Source of the DNA: Actinomadura rudentiformis
GTDB lineage: Bacteria; Actinomycetota; Actinomycetes; Streptosporangiales; Streptosporangiaceae
Assembly: GCF_008923185.1 (NCBI RefSeq)
Contig: NZ_WBMT01000003.1
Coordinates: 488,571-552,570 of the forward strand
Direction: 5' to 3'
DNA length: 64,000 nt
The notes under the pieces are model-generated. The model searched no databases. It saw only the letters and a list, made by a program, of their open reading frames with translations, and was not told the origin of the DNA. Shown here in pieces: positions 18,619 through 27,589 of this stretch. A program made the translations under genes and the position numbers. The stretch's first letter is position 1, and each line of letters opens with the position of its first letter.

Positions 18619-19170
18619 CCCCCGGCCAGGGCGGACCGATCCGGGCAGGGCGGACCGACCTCGACCAGGGTGAACCCACCCGGGCAGGGCGGCCCACCCC
18701 GGCAGGGGCGGAGCGATCCCAGGCCAAGGCGGACCGGCCTCTGGGCAGGCGGACCGACCCCGGCGGGGGAGAGCCCACCCGGTTAGGGCGGGCCGACCTC
18801 GGCGAGGGCGGACCAGCCCCGGCTTGGCGGACCGACCGCAGGGCCAGGGCGGACCAGCCGCGGCACGGCGGACCGACCGTCAGGCCGGGGCGGACCAGCC
18901 CAGACCACGGCGGACGACCGCCGGGCCAGGGCGGACCCCGCCTCAGGCTAGGGGCGGACCCCGCCTCAGGCCAGGTGCGCATCCCGCCTCGGGCCGGGGC
19001 GGACCCGCCTCGGGCCAGGGGTGGGCCCACCTGGCCAAGGGTGGACGACCCCCGGCCTGCATGTCGGAACGCCCGGCTGTCAGGCTGTGGCCGCCCCCAC
19101 GACCGGTGGCCCCGGCAGGATCGGTGGCCCCATGAGACTGTGGGCCCCCGCAACCGGAGGCCCGCACCGG
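18607..19170. repeat. Degenerate ~20-bp minisatellite starting at the nhaA stop
   Basis: Some 20 or more imperfect copies of a unit like GGGCGGACCGACCCCGGCCA fill the gap between nhaA and the holin-like gene. The first unit (GAGGGCGGATGACCCCC) contains the nhaA stop codon. Long frames across it on both strands are repeat artefacts. Confidence 0.85.
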
Positions 19171-19191
19171 GGCCTGGAAGGAGAGAGCGAC

Positions 19192-19647
19192 ATGACCGAG
19201 GCACTGCCGGGCGAGCGCATCGAGGAAAAATCCCTCGGTGAGCTGGTCGCACTGGCGTCGAGCAACGTCTCCAATCTGGTCAGGGCGGAGATGGACCTGG
19301 CCAAGATGGAGCTCAAGGGCGATGCCAAGAAGGCCGCGCTGGGCAGTGTGATGTTCGCCATCGCCGGGCTCTGTGGCGGCATGATCGTGATCCTGCTGTC
19401 GATCGCGCTGGCGTACGGCCTGGTCGCGCTCGGCATCTGGCACTGGGCCGCGTTCCTCATCGTGGCGGCGGTGTACGCAGTGCTGGCGGCGGTCCTGATC
19501 GGCATCGGCTACCTGCGGATGAAGAAGATCGATGGCGCCAAGCGCACCCGCCGCACGCTGAAGGACGATCTGACGATGTTGCGCAAGCGCGGTGATGACC
19601 GGGAACTCGGCCAAAAGGGCGCGGAGACTCCCGCCCTGACGGACTGA
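19192..19647 (+). CDS. Phage-holin-superfamily membrane protein (DUF1469-like)
   Basis: This 151-residue protein has an amphipathic N-terminal region (KSLGELVALASSNVSNLVRAEMDLAKMELKG broken by positions, typical of the family), two adjacent transmembrane helices at about 51-80 and 84-107, and a charged tail. The ATG follows GGAAGGAG. Actinobacterial members are chromosomal, not phage, genes of unknown membrane function. It lies 6 bases before the alpha/beta hydrolase gene, so the two are probably co-transcribed. Confidence 0.85.
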   Translation: MTEALPGERIEEKSLGELVALASSNVSNLVRAEMDLAKMELKGDAKKAALGSVMFAIAGLCGGMIVILLSIALAYGLVALGIWHWAAFLIVAAVYAVLAAVLIGIGYLRMKKIDGAKRTRRTLKDDLTMLRKRGDDRELGQKGAETPALTD

Positions 19648-19653
19648 CCGCGC

Positions 19654-20577
19654 ATGGCCGCGCGCGACGACTCGGTCATCGAGATCGAGGGACCCTGGAC
19701 CCACCGGGCGGTCAGCGCCGGCGGCACCCGCTTCCACGTGGCGGAGATGGGAGAGGGGCCGCTGGTGCTCCTCCTCCACGGCTTCCCCGAGTTCTGGTGG
19801 TCGTGGCACAACCAACTGGTGTCGCTGTCAGCCGCTGGCTACCGCGCGGCCGCCGTAGACCTGCGCGGGTACGGCGGCAGCGACAAACCACCGCGTGGCT
19901 ACGACCTGGTCACCCTCGCCGGGGACGCCGCCGGTCTCGTGCGCGCGCTTGGAGAGGCCAACGCGATCATCGTCGGCCATGACCTGGGCGGCCTGTTGGC
20001 GTGGACAATGGCGGTCTACCACCCCAAGGTCGTACAGCGCCTGGCAATTGTCAGCGCCCCGCATCCCCTGCGGCTGCGGCAAGCCATACGGGCGGACGTC
20101 CGTGGACAGGCCTGGGCGACCCGGCACACGCTCGGATTCCAAGTCCCCATGTGGCCGGAACGTCGTCTCGTACGCGACAACGCCGCTCTCGTAGGCCGCC
20201 TCCTGCACGACTGGTCCCGGCCAGGGTGGCCCGACGAACGTACAGAACGGCTCGTACGGCGGGCAGTGCAGATCCCTGGGGTGGCCCACTGCGCCCTGGA
20301 ATACCACCGGTGGCTCGTCCGCTCCCTCCCCCGCCCCGACGGGATCCGCTACACACGCCGGATGCGTACGCCCATCCAGGTGCCGACCCTGCAGCTGCAC
20401 GGTGCGCTGGACCCCTGCACGCTCCCCAGCAGTGCCCAGGGCTCTGGCAGGTACGTCGCCGCCCCCTACCGCTGGAAGCTCATCGAAGGCACGGGCCACT
20501 TCCCGCACCAGGAACGCCCCCGTTCGTTCGACACCCAACTCCTCGGCTGGCTCAAGGACCCCGAACCCGACCACTAA
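19654..20577 (+). CDS. Alpha/beta hydrolase, epoxide-hydrolase-like
   Basis: This 307-residue protein carries the oxyanion motif HGFPEFWWSW, the nucleophile elbow VGHDLGG with an Asp nucleophile as in epoxide hydrolases, and a C-terminal catalytic His in GTGHFPHQERP. The lid region lies around residues 135-235. It probably hydrolyses an epoxide or related substrate in the cytoplasm; the substrate is not known. It is co-directional with the holin-like gene. The last codons and stop seed the following repeat array. Confidence 0.88.
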   Translation: MAARDDSVIEIEGPWTHRAVSAGGTRFHVAEMGEGPLVLLLHGFPEFWWSWHNQLVSLSAAGYRAAAVDLRGYGGSDKPPRGYDLVTLAGDAAGLVRALGEANAIIVGHDLGGLLAWTMAVYHPKVVQRLAIVSAPHPLRLRQAIRADVRGQAWATRHTLGFQVPMWPERRLVRDNAALVGRLLHDWSRPGWPDERTERLVRRAVQIPGVAHCALEYHRWLVRSLPRPDGIRYTRRMRTPIQVPTLQLHGALDPCTLPSSAQGSGRYVAAPYRWKLIEGTGHFPHQERPRSFDTQLLGWLKDPEPDH

Positions 20578-20826
20578 ACCCACAGCCCGACCACTAAAAC
20601 CCCAGGCCCGACCGCTGACCCCCAGCCCGACTACTGAACCCCCATCCGACCGCTGAACCCCCAGCCTGGCCGCTGACCCCGCCTTGGCCACTGACCGCCC
20701 CGGCCGCTCACCCCGCCTGCCCACTGACCCCGCCCTGGCGGCTGACCGCCCGGCCACTGATCACCGCCCGGGCCACTGACCACCAGGCCGGTCGCTGCCC
20801 CCAGCCTGGCCGTTGAACACCCAGGT
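20565..20826. repeat. Degenerate 17-20 bp array seeded at a stop codon
   Basis: About fourteen imperfect copies of GCCCGACCACTAAACCCA, many keeping a TAA or TGA at the same place, extend from the hydrolase stop. The first copies match the gene's own last codons exactly; later ones drift toward GGCCACTGACC. Confidence 0.88.
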
Positions 20827-20849
20827 TGAACGGGGCGTACCGTGGGCCC

Positions 20850-21314
20850 ATGCGGGACCGGGATGAGACAGGACGGGCACGGAACGCACGGCCACGGGAT
20901 GCGTACGGCCGCCCATTGCCCCACGGAGCGCCTGGCGAGCCCACCATGCCCGACGATCTAGAGCTCCCTCCGCCAGAGGCTCTGGACGAAGCTCAGCGGC
21001 TTCTGGACGCCGATCGTCCCTTCCACGCCCACGAAGTCCTCGAAGCCGTCTGGAAGGCCGCACCAGACCCCGAACGCGAACTTTGGCGCGGTCTGGCCCA
21101 GGTCGCGGTCGGCATCACCCATCTCCGTCGCGGCAACCCCCGCGGCGCCAAGGCTCTCCTGTCCCGAGCAGCCGACCGTCTGGAACCGTACGCCGCACAA
21201 CCGCCCTACGAGATCGACGCCCCAGGCATCATTCGCACTGCCCGCGCCCTAGCGGAGCGCCCCGAAGCCACCACGGATCCAATCCACCTGAACCTCACCC
21301 GTACCCGCGCCTAG
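20850..21314 (+). CDS. DUF309 protein
   Basis: This 154-residue protein begins MRDRDETGRARNARPRDAYG, a leader typical of actinobacterial DUF309 proteins. The DUF309 motif FHAHEVLEAVW with its HxxHE-like pattern follows at about residues 59-69, then a helical bundle. Function is unknown. Its TAG stop shares the CTAG tetranucleotide with the stop of the convergent marP gene. Confidence 0.88.
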   Translation: MRDRDETGRARNARPRDAYGRPLPHGAPGEPTMPDDLELPPPEALDEAQRLLDADRPFHAHEVLEAVWKAAPDPERELWRGLAQVAVGITHLRRGNPRGAKALLSRAADRLEPYAAQPPYEIDAPGIIRTARALAERPEATTDPIHLNLTRTRA

Positions 21315-22537
21315 TCGGAGCAGTTGCCGGTGGAGGCGGGGAGGGTGGCGGTGGCTCCGGCGCGGGCGTCGGCGGCCACCTCCTCCGCGGTGAGGGCGTA
21401 GCCGGTGGGGGTCTCGGTGTCGAGGGCGGCCGCGAAGATCACGCCGTAGACGGTGCCGTCCTTGGCGAGGAGGGGGCCGCCGGAGTTGCCAGGCTCGACC
21501 TTGCCGCGGATGGCGTAGATCTCACGGCTGACCTGGCCCGAGTGGTAGATGTCCTGGCCGCGTGCGGTCTGCCGGGCACGGATGCGGGCGGCGGTGGGGG
21601 TGAACGGGTGGTTCTTGGGGAAGCCGGCGATGATCGCGTCGTCCTGGTTGCGGGCGGGGCCGGAGAACTTCAGCGGACGGACGTCCAGTCCCGGCACGTG
21701 CAGCACGGCGATGTCGCGGCGCGGGTCGTACAGCACGACGCGTGCGTTCGACGCGCTCGCAGCGCCCAGCGGCCGTACCTGCGATTCGCCACGGGCACCG
21801 GCCACCACGTGCGCGTTGGTCATGACGCGTTCGGGCGCGTAGACGAAACCGGTGCCCTCGATGCGTCGCTGGCACTGCGGCGCGACACTGACGATCTTGA
21901 CGATGCTGCGCTTGGCGTTCTGCAGTCCTGGTGTGTTGAGGAGCGAGTCGTCGGGCGGGGGCACGTCGGTGATCGCCTCGCCGCCGAGGCCGTTGAAGAC
22001 CTGCGGGAAGCCGCTGTCCTCCTTGACGAACTTCTTGAACGACGAGAACCACGTCTGCGCCTGCTGCGGCATCATCGTGTCGACGCCCTTGATGATCGAC
22101 GAGCTGCCGACCTGCGTTCGGACGGGCGAGAACGGCGACTGGGACACCAGGCTGCCGAAGAACCAGGCCACGAGCACCAGCGACAGGGCGCTCACCACGG
22201 CACCGCCCGCCGCGTCCACGGTACGGGCGTTGATGCCGGTCACCCGGTTGCGCAGCACGGCGCCGGCGGAGGAGGCGATGAGCTGCCCGAGGGTCGCCGC
22301 CAAGAAGGCGATCACGATGGCCAGCAGCGCCTGCTGAGCCGTTCCCTCCACCACCGCCTCTGCGATCGGCGGCGCCACCAGAACTCCGACCACGCCGCCG
22401 CCGACGAAGCCGACGAAGCTCAGCAGGCTCACGATGAAGCCCTGCCTGTAGCCAGAAACTGCGAACAGCACAATGAGCACAAGCAGGATCAGATCGAGAA
22501 CGTGGTCGCCCAGCACGGCTTCACCGTATAGCGCCAC
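21311..22537 (-). CDS. marP: MarP-like membrane serine protease with CvpA domain
   Basis: This is a protein of about 400 residues. The N-terminal CvpA-type domain has four hydrophobic helices (to about residue 125) and anchors a periplasmic trypsin-like protease. The catalytic triad is visible as His in MTNAHVVAG, Asp in RRDIAVLHV and Ser in PGNSGGPLL. In Mycobacterium tuberculosis MarP protects against acid and oxidative stress. I give the upstream GTG; a GTG at 22516 (VLGDHVLD) is an alternative. It follows the CoA-pyrophosphatase and nth genes on the same strand, the usual actinobacterial order. Confidence 0.9.
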   Translation of the reverse strand: MALYGEAVLGDHVLDLILLVLIVLFAVSGYRQGFIVSLLSFVGFVGGGVVGVLVAPPIAEAVVEGTAQQALLAIVIAFLAATLGQLIASSAGAVLRNRVTGINARTVDAAGGAVVSALSLVLVAWFFGSLVSQSPFSPVRTQVGSSSIIKGVDTMMPQQAQTWFSSFKKFVKEDSGFPQVFNGLGGEAITDVPPPDDSLLNTPGLQNAKRSIVKIVSVAPQCQRRIEGTGFVYAPERVMTNAHVVAGARGESQVRPLGAASASNARVVLYDPRRDIAVLHVPGLDVRPLKFSGPARNQDDAIIAGFPKNHPFTPTAARIRARQTARGQDIYHSGQVSREIYAIRGKVEPGNSGGPLLAKDGTVYGVIFAAALDTETPTGYALTAEEVAADARAGATATLPASTGNCSD

Positions 22538-22648
22538 GGCCGATGTTCACGTCCCCTCTGCGGACCAGTTTCACCGACCCGGCATACGCGCGGGGAACGA
22601 CGCCACCCCACCGCCATACCCGCGAGAGCTGACGCCGCGGTGCCATGA

Positions 22649-23308
22649 TCAGCCCCGAGCAGCGAGGTTGAGGACCTCGGGCGGCAGATCCTCGATGTGA
22701 TCAGGATCCCACGGCCGGTCCCAGCCGCCGGCCTCCAGGATCTGGGTGAGCAGGCCCGCCGTGAACCCCCAGACGAGCATCCCGCGGGCCTTGAACGCCG
22801 GCCCCAGGGTCATTCCGGACGGATGCCGCACGGTCAGGCGGTTGGCCGGATCCACCAGCTCGGCGATCGGCACGCGGGCCACAGTGGCGACCTCGCCGGG
22901 GTGCCCAGGCGAGACCTCCGACGGTTCCCGCCACCAGGCGGCCACCGGCGTGACCCGGTAGTCGCTGCGTGACAGGTAGAGCTCCGGCAGTACGGCGAGG
23001 ACGTCGCATCCGGTAGCCCGGACGCCGGCCTCCTCCCAGGCCTCACGCAGGGCCGCGCCCACCGGCCCGTCGTCCTCGGGATCGATCCGGCCGCCTGGGA
23101 AGGCGGGCTGGCCGGCGTGCTTGTTGAGCGTGGCGGCCCGTTCGGTCAGCAGGATGTCCGGCCCGTCGGGCCCCTCACCAAAGAGGATCAGGACGGCTGC
23201 GGGACGCGCGTTCCGCGTAGGGCGCAGGAACGGCGGAACCGTCATCTGCGGCGCCGCAGCGATGAAGTCGTTGAGCCACTCGGGACACGAGGCCGCCTTT
23301 TCCGTCAC
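22649..23308 (-). CDS. NUDIX hydrolase, CoA-pyrophosphatase-like
   Basis: This is about 219 residues from the GTG encoding VTEKAASC, with GGGAG just upstream. The Nudix box GGRIDPEDDGPVGAALREAW continues into EEAGV and fits GX5EX7REUXEEXGU. The preceding LLTERAATLNKHAGQPAFPG matches the CoA-specific UPF0035 type (LLTxRSxxLxxHxGQxxFPGG). It likely cleaves CoA or related nucleotides. It lies between nth and marP on the same strand. Confidence 0.88.
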   Translation of the reverse strand: MTEKAASCPEWLNDFIAAAPQMTVPPFLRPTRNARPAAVLILFGEGPDGPDILLTERAATLNKHAGQPAFPGGRIDPEDDGPVGAALREAWEEAGVRATGCDVLAVLPELYLSRSDYRVTPVAAWWREPSEVSPGHPGEVATVARVPIAELVDPANRLTVRHPSGMTLGPAFKARGMLVWGFTAGLLTQILEAGGWDRPWDPDHIEDLPPEVLNLAARG

Positions 23309-23380
23309 GCCACTCCCAACCCGATCACGTCCTCGATCCTTCCCATTCCCGTCGTCGAGCCTTCTCGTCCCCGCGGCCAA

Positions 23381-23437
23381 GGCCCACCCGACTGACCCTC
23401 GTCCTTCGCCGCGGGGCGAGAATCAGTTGGGTGGGCC
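23381..23437. terminator. Inverted repeat at the end of nth
   Basis: GGCCCACCCGACTGA at 23381-23395 pairs with TCAGTTGGGTGGGCC at 23423-23437 at 14 of 15 positions. The second arm is the last codons and stop of nth, so the element looks like an inverted copy of the gene end that now can form a terminator. Confidence 0.5.
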
Positions 23438-24169
23438 GTTCTTGACCAGCTTGCGGGCGGTCTCTTCGTCGACGGGGCCCTCGCCGAAGGACGGGCAGAG
23501 CCGCGCCAGCGGGCAGACACCGCAGGCGGGACGGCGCGAATGGCACATTCGGCGGCCATGCCAGATGAGCCGGTGGGACAAGATCGTCCAGTCCTTGCGC
23601 GGGATGAGCTCGCCCACCTCGTGCTCGACCTTGATCGGGTCGGTCTCGGTCGACCAGCCGAACCGGCGCACCAGGCGGCCGAAATGGGTGTCGACGGTGA
23701 TCCCCGGAACGTCGAAGGCATTGCCCAGCACGACATTGGCGGTCTTGCGGCCGACGCCAGGCAGGGTGACCAGCTCGTCCATGGTCCGGGGGACCTCGCC
23801 GCCGAAGTTGTCACGCAGCGCGCTCGACAGCCCCAGCAGGGACTTGGCCTTGTTGCGGTAGAACCCCGTCGGCTTGATCAACGTCTCGAGCTCTTCGGGG
23901 TTGGCGGCCGCCATCTCCGCAGCATCCGGGTACTTGGCGAAGAGCGCAGGAGTCGTCAGGTTGACCCGTACATCCGTGGTCTGCGCCGACAGCACGGTCG
24001 CCACCAGCAGCTGGAACGCGTTCTGGAAATCCAGCTCGCAGTGGGCGTCCGGGTAGGTCTCGGCCAGGATCCGGTTCATCCGCCGAGCCCGGCGGACGAG
24101 CGCGAGCCTGGATTCGGGGGCCTTGGAGCGTGGCCGGGGGCTCTTCGCACCCGCCTCAGTCGTCGCCAT
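23423..24169 (-). CDS. nth: Endonuclease III
   Basis: This 248-residue base-excision repair glycosylase/AP lyase has a helix-hairpin-helix [14 protein letters not shown] containing the catalytic Lys, the catalytic Asp in [11 protein letters not shown], and the C-terminal iron-sulfur motif C-x6-C-x2-C-x5-C ([17 protein letters not shown]). A basic N-terminal extension of about 20 residues is common in actinobacteria. It is divergent from crp, as in Streptomyces and mycobacteria. Confidence 0.96.
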   Translation of the reverse strand: MATTEAGAKSPRPRSKAPESRLALVRRARRMNRILAETYPDAHCELDFQNAFQLLVATVLSAQTTDVRVNLTTPALFAKYPDAAEMAAANPEELETLIKPTGFYRNKAKSLLGLSSALRDNFGGEVPRTMDELVTLPGVGRKTANVVLGNAFDVPGITVDTHFGRLVRRFGWSTETDPIKVEHEVGELIPRKDWTILSHRLIWHGRRMCHSRRPACGVCPLARLCPSFGEGPVDEETARKLVKNGPPN

Positions 24170-24517
24170 ACCCGCAAGGGTAGAGCGCCGAGCGGGAAGG
24201 TGCGGTTCACTGGCCGGACAGGCCGATGACCAGGTTCCTGTCCGTCCGATAAGGGACGGAGAGATCCGATGTGACGGCCTTCACCCAATGGTCCGTACAC
24301 TGGTCAGGCAGAACTTCGGTGACCAGCAGGTCAAACGAAACCGCGGGACGGATCGGCGGCGACCCGCCCGGGGGCCGGTGAACTCGTCCGGACGCGGTCT
24401 CGTACGGGCCTGGTGGCTCGCCGGAGCGAGGCGGGATCACCGTTTCGAGGCATGAGGACGAGGCAAGCGCACGTCCTCGGTTTCGGCGCGCCGCGACCCC
24501 CGCCTTCACGTACGCGG
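24170..24517. other. nth-crp intergenic region without a confident gene
   Basis: About 350 bases separate the divergent nth and crp genes. A 100-codon frame on the minus strand (24207-24509) has some protein-like sequence but no clear start signal or recognised family. The crp promoter and its CRP-like site lie at the right edge. Confidence 0.4.
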
Positions 24518-24533
24518 TGGGACGTACGTCACA
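24518..24533. promoter_or_regulatory. CRP-like site upstream of crp, probable autoregulation
   Basis: TGGGACGTACGTCACA matches TGTGA-N6-TCACA except for the third base. It ends 31 bases before the crp start, where it could control crp itself, as known for crp/glxR in other actinobacteria. Confidence 0.6.
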
Positions 24534-24564
24534 CTAGTCATGTAGGTGTTCGAGGAGGAGAAGC

Positions 24565-25251
24565 GTGACCGACCGCGACGTGGACGTTCTGAGCAGAGCT
24601 CCGCTCTTCGAGGCCCTCGACGAGCAGGGGGCCAAGGCGCTGCGCGCCAACGTGACCGAGGTGCGACTGGCCCGCGGTCAGACGCTCTTCAACGAGGGTG
24701 AGACGGGCGACCGCCTGTACGTCGTCCTCGAGGGCAAGATCAAGCTGACCAGGACCGCGCCGGACGGCCGCGAGAACCTGCTGAGCGTGCTGGGCCCGAG
24801 CGAGATGTTCGGCGAGCTCTCGCTGTTCGACCCGCGCCCCCGCACGGCCAGCGCGATCGCCGTCACCGAGTGCCGCCTGGCCGGACTGGGTCACGATGAC
24901 CTGCGGCCTTGGCTGACCGGGCACCCGGAGGTCGGCGTGCAGCTGCTGCGCGCCCTGGCCCAGCGGCTGCGCAAGACCAACGACATCATGGCCGACCTTG
25001 TCTTCACCGACGTGCCGGGCCGTGTGGCCAAGGCCCTGCTGGACCTGGCGGAGCGTTTCGGCCAGCCGTCCGAGAACGGACTGCACGTTCACCACGACCT
25101 CACGCAGGAGGAGCTGGCCCAGCTGGTCGGCGCCTCGCGCGAGACCGTCAACAAGGCCCTGGCCGACTTCGCCCAGCGCAACTGGCTGCGCATCGAGGCC
25201 CGCGCCGTCGTCATCCTCGACATCGACCGCCTCCGCAAGCGCTCCAAGTAG
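24565..25251 (+). CDS. crp: Crp/Fnr-family cAMP receptor regulator
   Basis: This 228-residue protein has a cyclic-nucleotide-binding domain with MFGELSLFDPRPRTASAIA (phosphate-binding cassette, about residues 82-100), a long dimerisation helix, and a C-terminal winged helix with DLTQEELAQLVGASRETVNK (about 177-196). It is of the SCO3571/GlxR/Rv3676 type. GTG start follows GGAGGAG. The protein acts as a global dimeric regulator; CRP-like sites occur before its own gene and before acs in this window. Confidence 0.95.
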   Translation: MTDRDVDVLSRAPLFEALDEQGAKALRANVTEVRLARGQTLFNEGETGDRLYVVLEGKIKLTRTAPDGRENLLSVLGPSEMFGELSLFDPRPRTASAIAVTECRLAGLGHDDLRPWLTGHPEVGVQLLRALAQRLRKTNDIMADLVFTDVPGRVAKALLDLAERFGQPSENGLHVHHDLTQEELAQLVGASRETVNKALADFAQRNWLRIEARAVVILDIDRLRKRSK

Positions 25252-25349
25252 GCCGCAGGCACGGCACAGGCCTTAACGCAGCGCGCGGCGCCACCGTCCC
25301 AGGACGCCGCGCGCCACCGCCTCCGACTGATCCGCGCCCAGCCCCCTCG

Positions 25350-25625
25350 GAACACGCCCGGCCGTCCCGTCCGTGCCCGGTGATCAGGGCTGCACCCGGC
25401 CGTCCAGCCCGCGCCCGACGGTCGGGAGTGCGCCCGCCGTCCCGTCCGCGCCCGGTGATCGGGGATCACGCCCCGGCCGTCTAGCCCACGCCAGGCCGTT
25501 TGGGGTGCGCCCGGCCGTCCCGTCCGTCACCGGTGGTCGGGGATCACGTCCGGCCGTCCAGTCCGCGCGCGGCGGCTGGGGGTGCGCCCGGCCGTCCGGT
25601 CCGCGCCACCGCCTTCGACCACCTC
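25350..25625. repeat. Degenerate ~60-bp intergenic repeats
   Basis: Four or five imperfect copies of a segment containing GCCCGGCCGTCCCGTCCG, then CGGTGATCGGGGATCACG, lie between the convergent crp and MBL-hydrolase genes. No gene is seen in 25252-25654. Confidence 0.7.
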
Positions 25626-25654
25626 GCCTCGCGATGCCTGGACAGGCGATGGGA

Positions 25655-26596
25655 TCAGAGTGCGCCGCGCTCGTTCAGGTAGTCCAGTTGGGATTGCACC
25701 GACCACTCGGCGGCGGGCCACAGGGACTTGTCCACGTCCGCGTACACCACCTCGACCACCTCCCGGGCCGTACGGGCGCCGGCCTTCACGGCGGCTTCCA
25801 CTTGGGCGAGGCGTTCGCGGCGGTGGTTGATGTAGTGGTCGAGGGCGGCGATCGGGTCGTCCAGCTTGGGGCCGTGACCCGGCAGGATGGTGGCCGCTCC
25901 GGCTTCCTCGGAGAACTTCCGCAGCCGGTCGAGAGAGCTCAAGTAGTCACCCAGCTTCCCTTCCACCACGGTCGTCCCGTACCCGAGGACGGTGTCGCCC
26001 GTGAGCACCGCACCATCGGCCGGGATCCAGAACGTGAGCGAGTCGTTCGAGTGTCCCGGGGTCTCCATGACCCGCAACTCCAGACCACCCGTGGTGACGA
26101 CGTCCCCTTCGACCAGGCCCTCATCCCCGAGGCGATGACGGGGGTCCATGGCCCGTACGGGCACCGCCGGGCCCGCGAGTTCGGCGAACTTCTTGGCACC
26201 CGCCGAGTGATCCGGATGACCGTGGGTCAGGAGAACGAGGCCGACCCGCCTGCCCTGACCGGTGACGATGTCCGCGACCCGGCTCAGGTGCTTGCCGTCC
26301 TTCGGGCCAGGGTCGATGACGACGACCTCGTCCGCCCCGGGTTCGCCAATGATCCAGGTATTGGTGCCGTCGAGGGTCATCGCGGACGGGTTGGGCGCCA
26401 GTACGCAGGTCGCCCGTTCCGTCCCCATCCCGTCGATCTCGCTCATCTCACCCATCTTGCCCGAGCGCCGATCGGGGTGATCGACCGGATTCCACCCGAG
26501 GCGGTCGAGGTGCCGCAGTGCCGACGTGCCGCTGAGCCGGTACATGGCGGCCTGCCAGAGCGGCGTCTTGTACCTCGCCAGCCGCCGCGGAAGCAT
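25655..26596 (-). CDS. Metallo-beta-lactamase-fold hydrolase with N-terminal extension
   Basis: This is a 313-residue MBL-fold enzyme. The metal ligands are THGHPDHSAG (HxHxDH), the His of TPGHSND, the Asp of LTGDTVLG and the final His of LPGHGP. The C-terminal helical part resembles LACTB2-type hydrolases. Homologues usually begin near TCVLAPNPSAMTLDGTN. Here an additional 47 codons with near-perfect third-position GC precede the usual start, and the ATG at 26596 has an excellent GGAGGG, so I choose the long form. It is 4 bases after the NUDIX gene and coupled to it. Confidence 0.85.
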   Translation of the reverse strand: MLPRRLARYKTPLWQAAMYRLSGTSALRHLDRLGWNPVDHPDRRSGKMGEMSEIDGMGTERATCVLAPNPSAMTLDGTNTWIIGEPGADEVVVIDPGPKDGKHLSRVADIVTGQGRRVGLVLLTHGHPDHSAGAKKFAELAGPAVPVRAMDPRHRLGDEGLVEGDVVTTGGLELRVMETPGHSNDSLTFWIPADGAVLTGDTVLGYGTTVVEGKLGDYLSSLDRLRKFSEEAGAATILPGHGPKLDDPIAALDHYINHRRERLAQVEAAVKAGARTAREVVEVVYADVDKSLWPAAEWSVQSQLDYLNERGAL

Positions 26597-26600
26597 CTCG

Positions 26601-27446
26601 CTAGCCCTCCGGGTAGTACTGGGCCGCGCCGGGCGGGAGAACGAGGTACGCCTCGCCGTCGATGATCTCTGCCGTGGGCTCGTGCATGACGATCTCCCGT
26701 GTGGCGGCGAGCACGTCCGCGACCGTGTCGTACGCGGCGAGCTCGGACAGCGTGGCGAGCGTGGGCGGCAGCATGAACCACTCGCCCTTGCGAGCCCGCT
26801 CGGCAGCCTCGCCCGGACGCACCCAGGCGACACGGTCGGCCTCGGTGCTGACGTCACGGGCACGTTGACCAGCCGGCATGGCCGCCACGAAGAACCGCGT
26901 GTCGTACCGCTTCGGCTCGATCGCCGGGGTGATCCAGTGCGCCCAGGGCCGGAGCAGGTCCGAGCGGAGAACGAGCCCGCGCCGATCCAGGAACTCCCGG
27001 AACGAGACGGAACGGTCCAGCAGTGCCTGGCGGTCGACCTCCCAGTCGTCCCCACGCGTGTCGCCCACGACAGAGCCCTCGGTCGGCCCCGCGAGCAGGA
27101 CGAGCGTCTCCTCGAACGTCTCGCGCACGGCCGCGCAGACCAGCTCGCGCGCCAGCGTCTCGTCCGCCTTGAACGCCGCCCCCCACTCGGCGGGCGAGGG
27201 CCCCGACCACGCGATCGTGTCGTCGCCGTCGCGCGGGTCGACGGAGCCGCCGGGGAAGACGTAGGCGCCGGGCGCGAACGCCATCGACGACACGCGCCTC
27301 AGCATGAACGCCTGAAGCCCGTGCACGGGATGGTCCCGCAGCACGACGACGGTGGCGGCATGGCGCGGGGGCACGGGCTGGATGCTGCCGTCCAAGATGC
27401 CTTGGATCTGTTCCCGGAACTCCTCCGGCAGTTTCAACCCGTTCAC
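26601..27446 (-). CDS. NUDIX hydrolase, NUDT19-like
   Basis: This 281-residue protein has AYVFPGGSVDPRDG followed after an insertion by ELVCAAVRETFEETLVLLAG, a split Nudix box typical of NUDT7/NUDT19-like CoA or acyl-CoA diphosphatases. GTG start without a strong ribosome binding site. It forms an operon with the downstream MBL hydrolase. The region upstream is filled by a 21-bp repeat array rather than a clear promoter. Confidence 0.82.
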   Translation of the reverse strand: MNGLKLPEEFREQIQGILDGSIQPVPPRHAATVVVLRDHPVHGLQAFMLRRVSSMAFAPGAYVFPGGSVDPRDGDDTIAWSGPSPAEWGAAFKADETLARELVCAAVRETFEETLVLLAGPTEGSVVGDTRGDDWEVDRQALLDRSVSFREFLDRRGLVLRSDLLRPWAHWITPAIEPKRYDTRFFVAAMPAGQRARDVSTEADRVAWVRPGEAAERARKGEWFMLPPTLATLSELAAYDTVADVLAATREIVMHEPTAEIIDGEAYLVLPPGAAQYYPEG

Positions 27447-27589
27447 CGTAGTCCGACCAAACGCTCGTTCCTCATGGCGGCCAATTCGGACATACCGAAT
27501 GCCATTCCGTCAAGGCCCGGTACTGACGTGATCAGCACCGGGCCGCCGAGTTGGGCGGCCTCGATCGTCGAGTCCGCCAACCGGTCTGC

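Noticed and set aside
18354..19241. Large plus-strand and minus-strand frames after nhaA
   Set aside because: They run through the degenerate 20-bp array and into nhaA out of frame; composition is that of the repeat.
24207..24509. 100-codon minus-strand frame between nth and crp
   Set aside because: Some protein-like stretches, but no start signal, no recognised family, and it covers the expected divergent promoter region.
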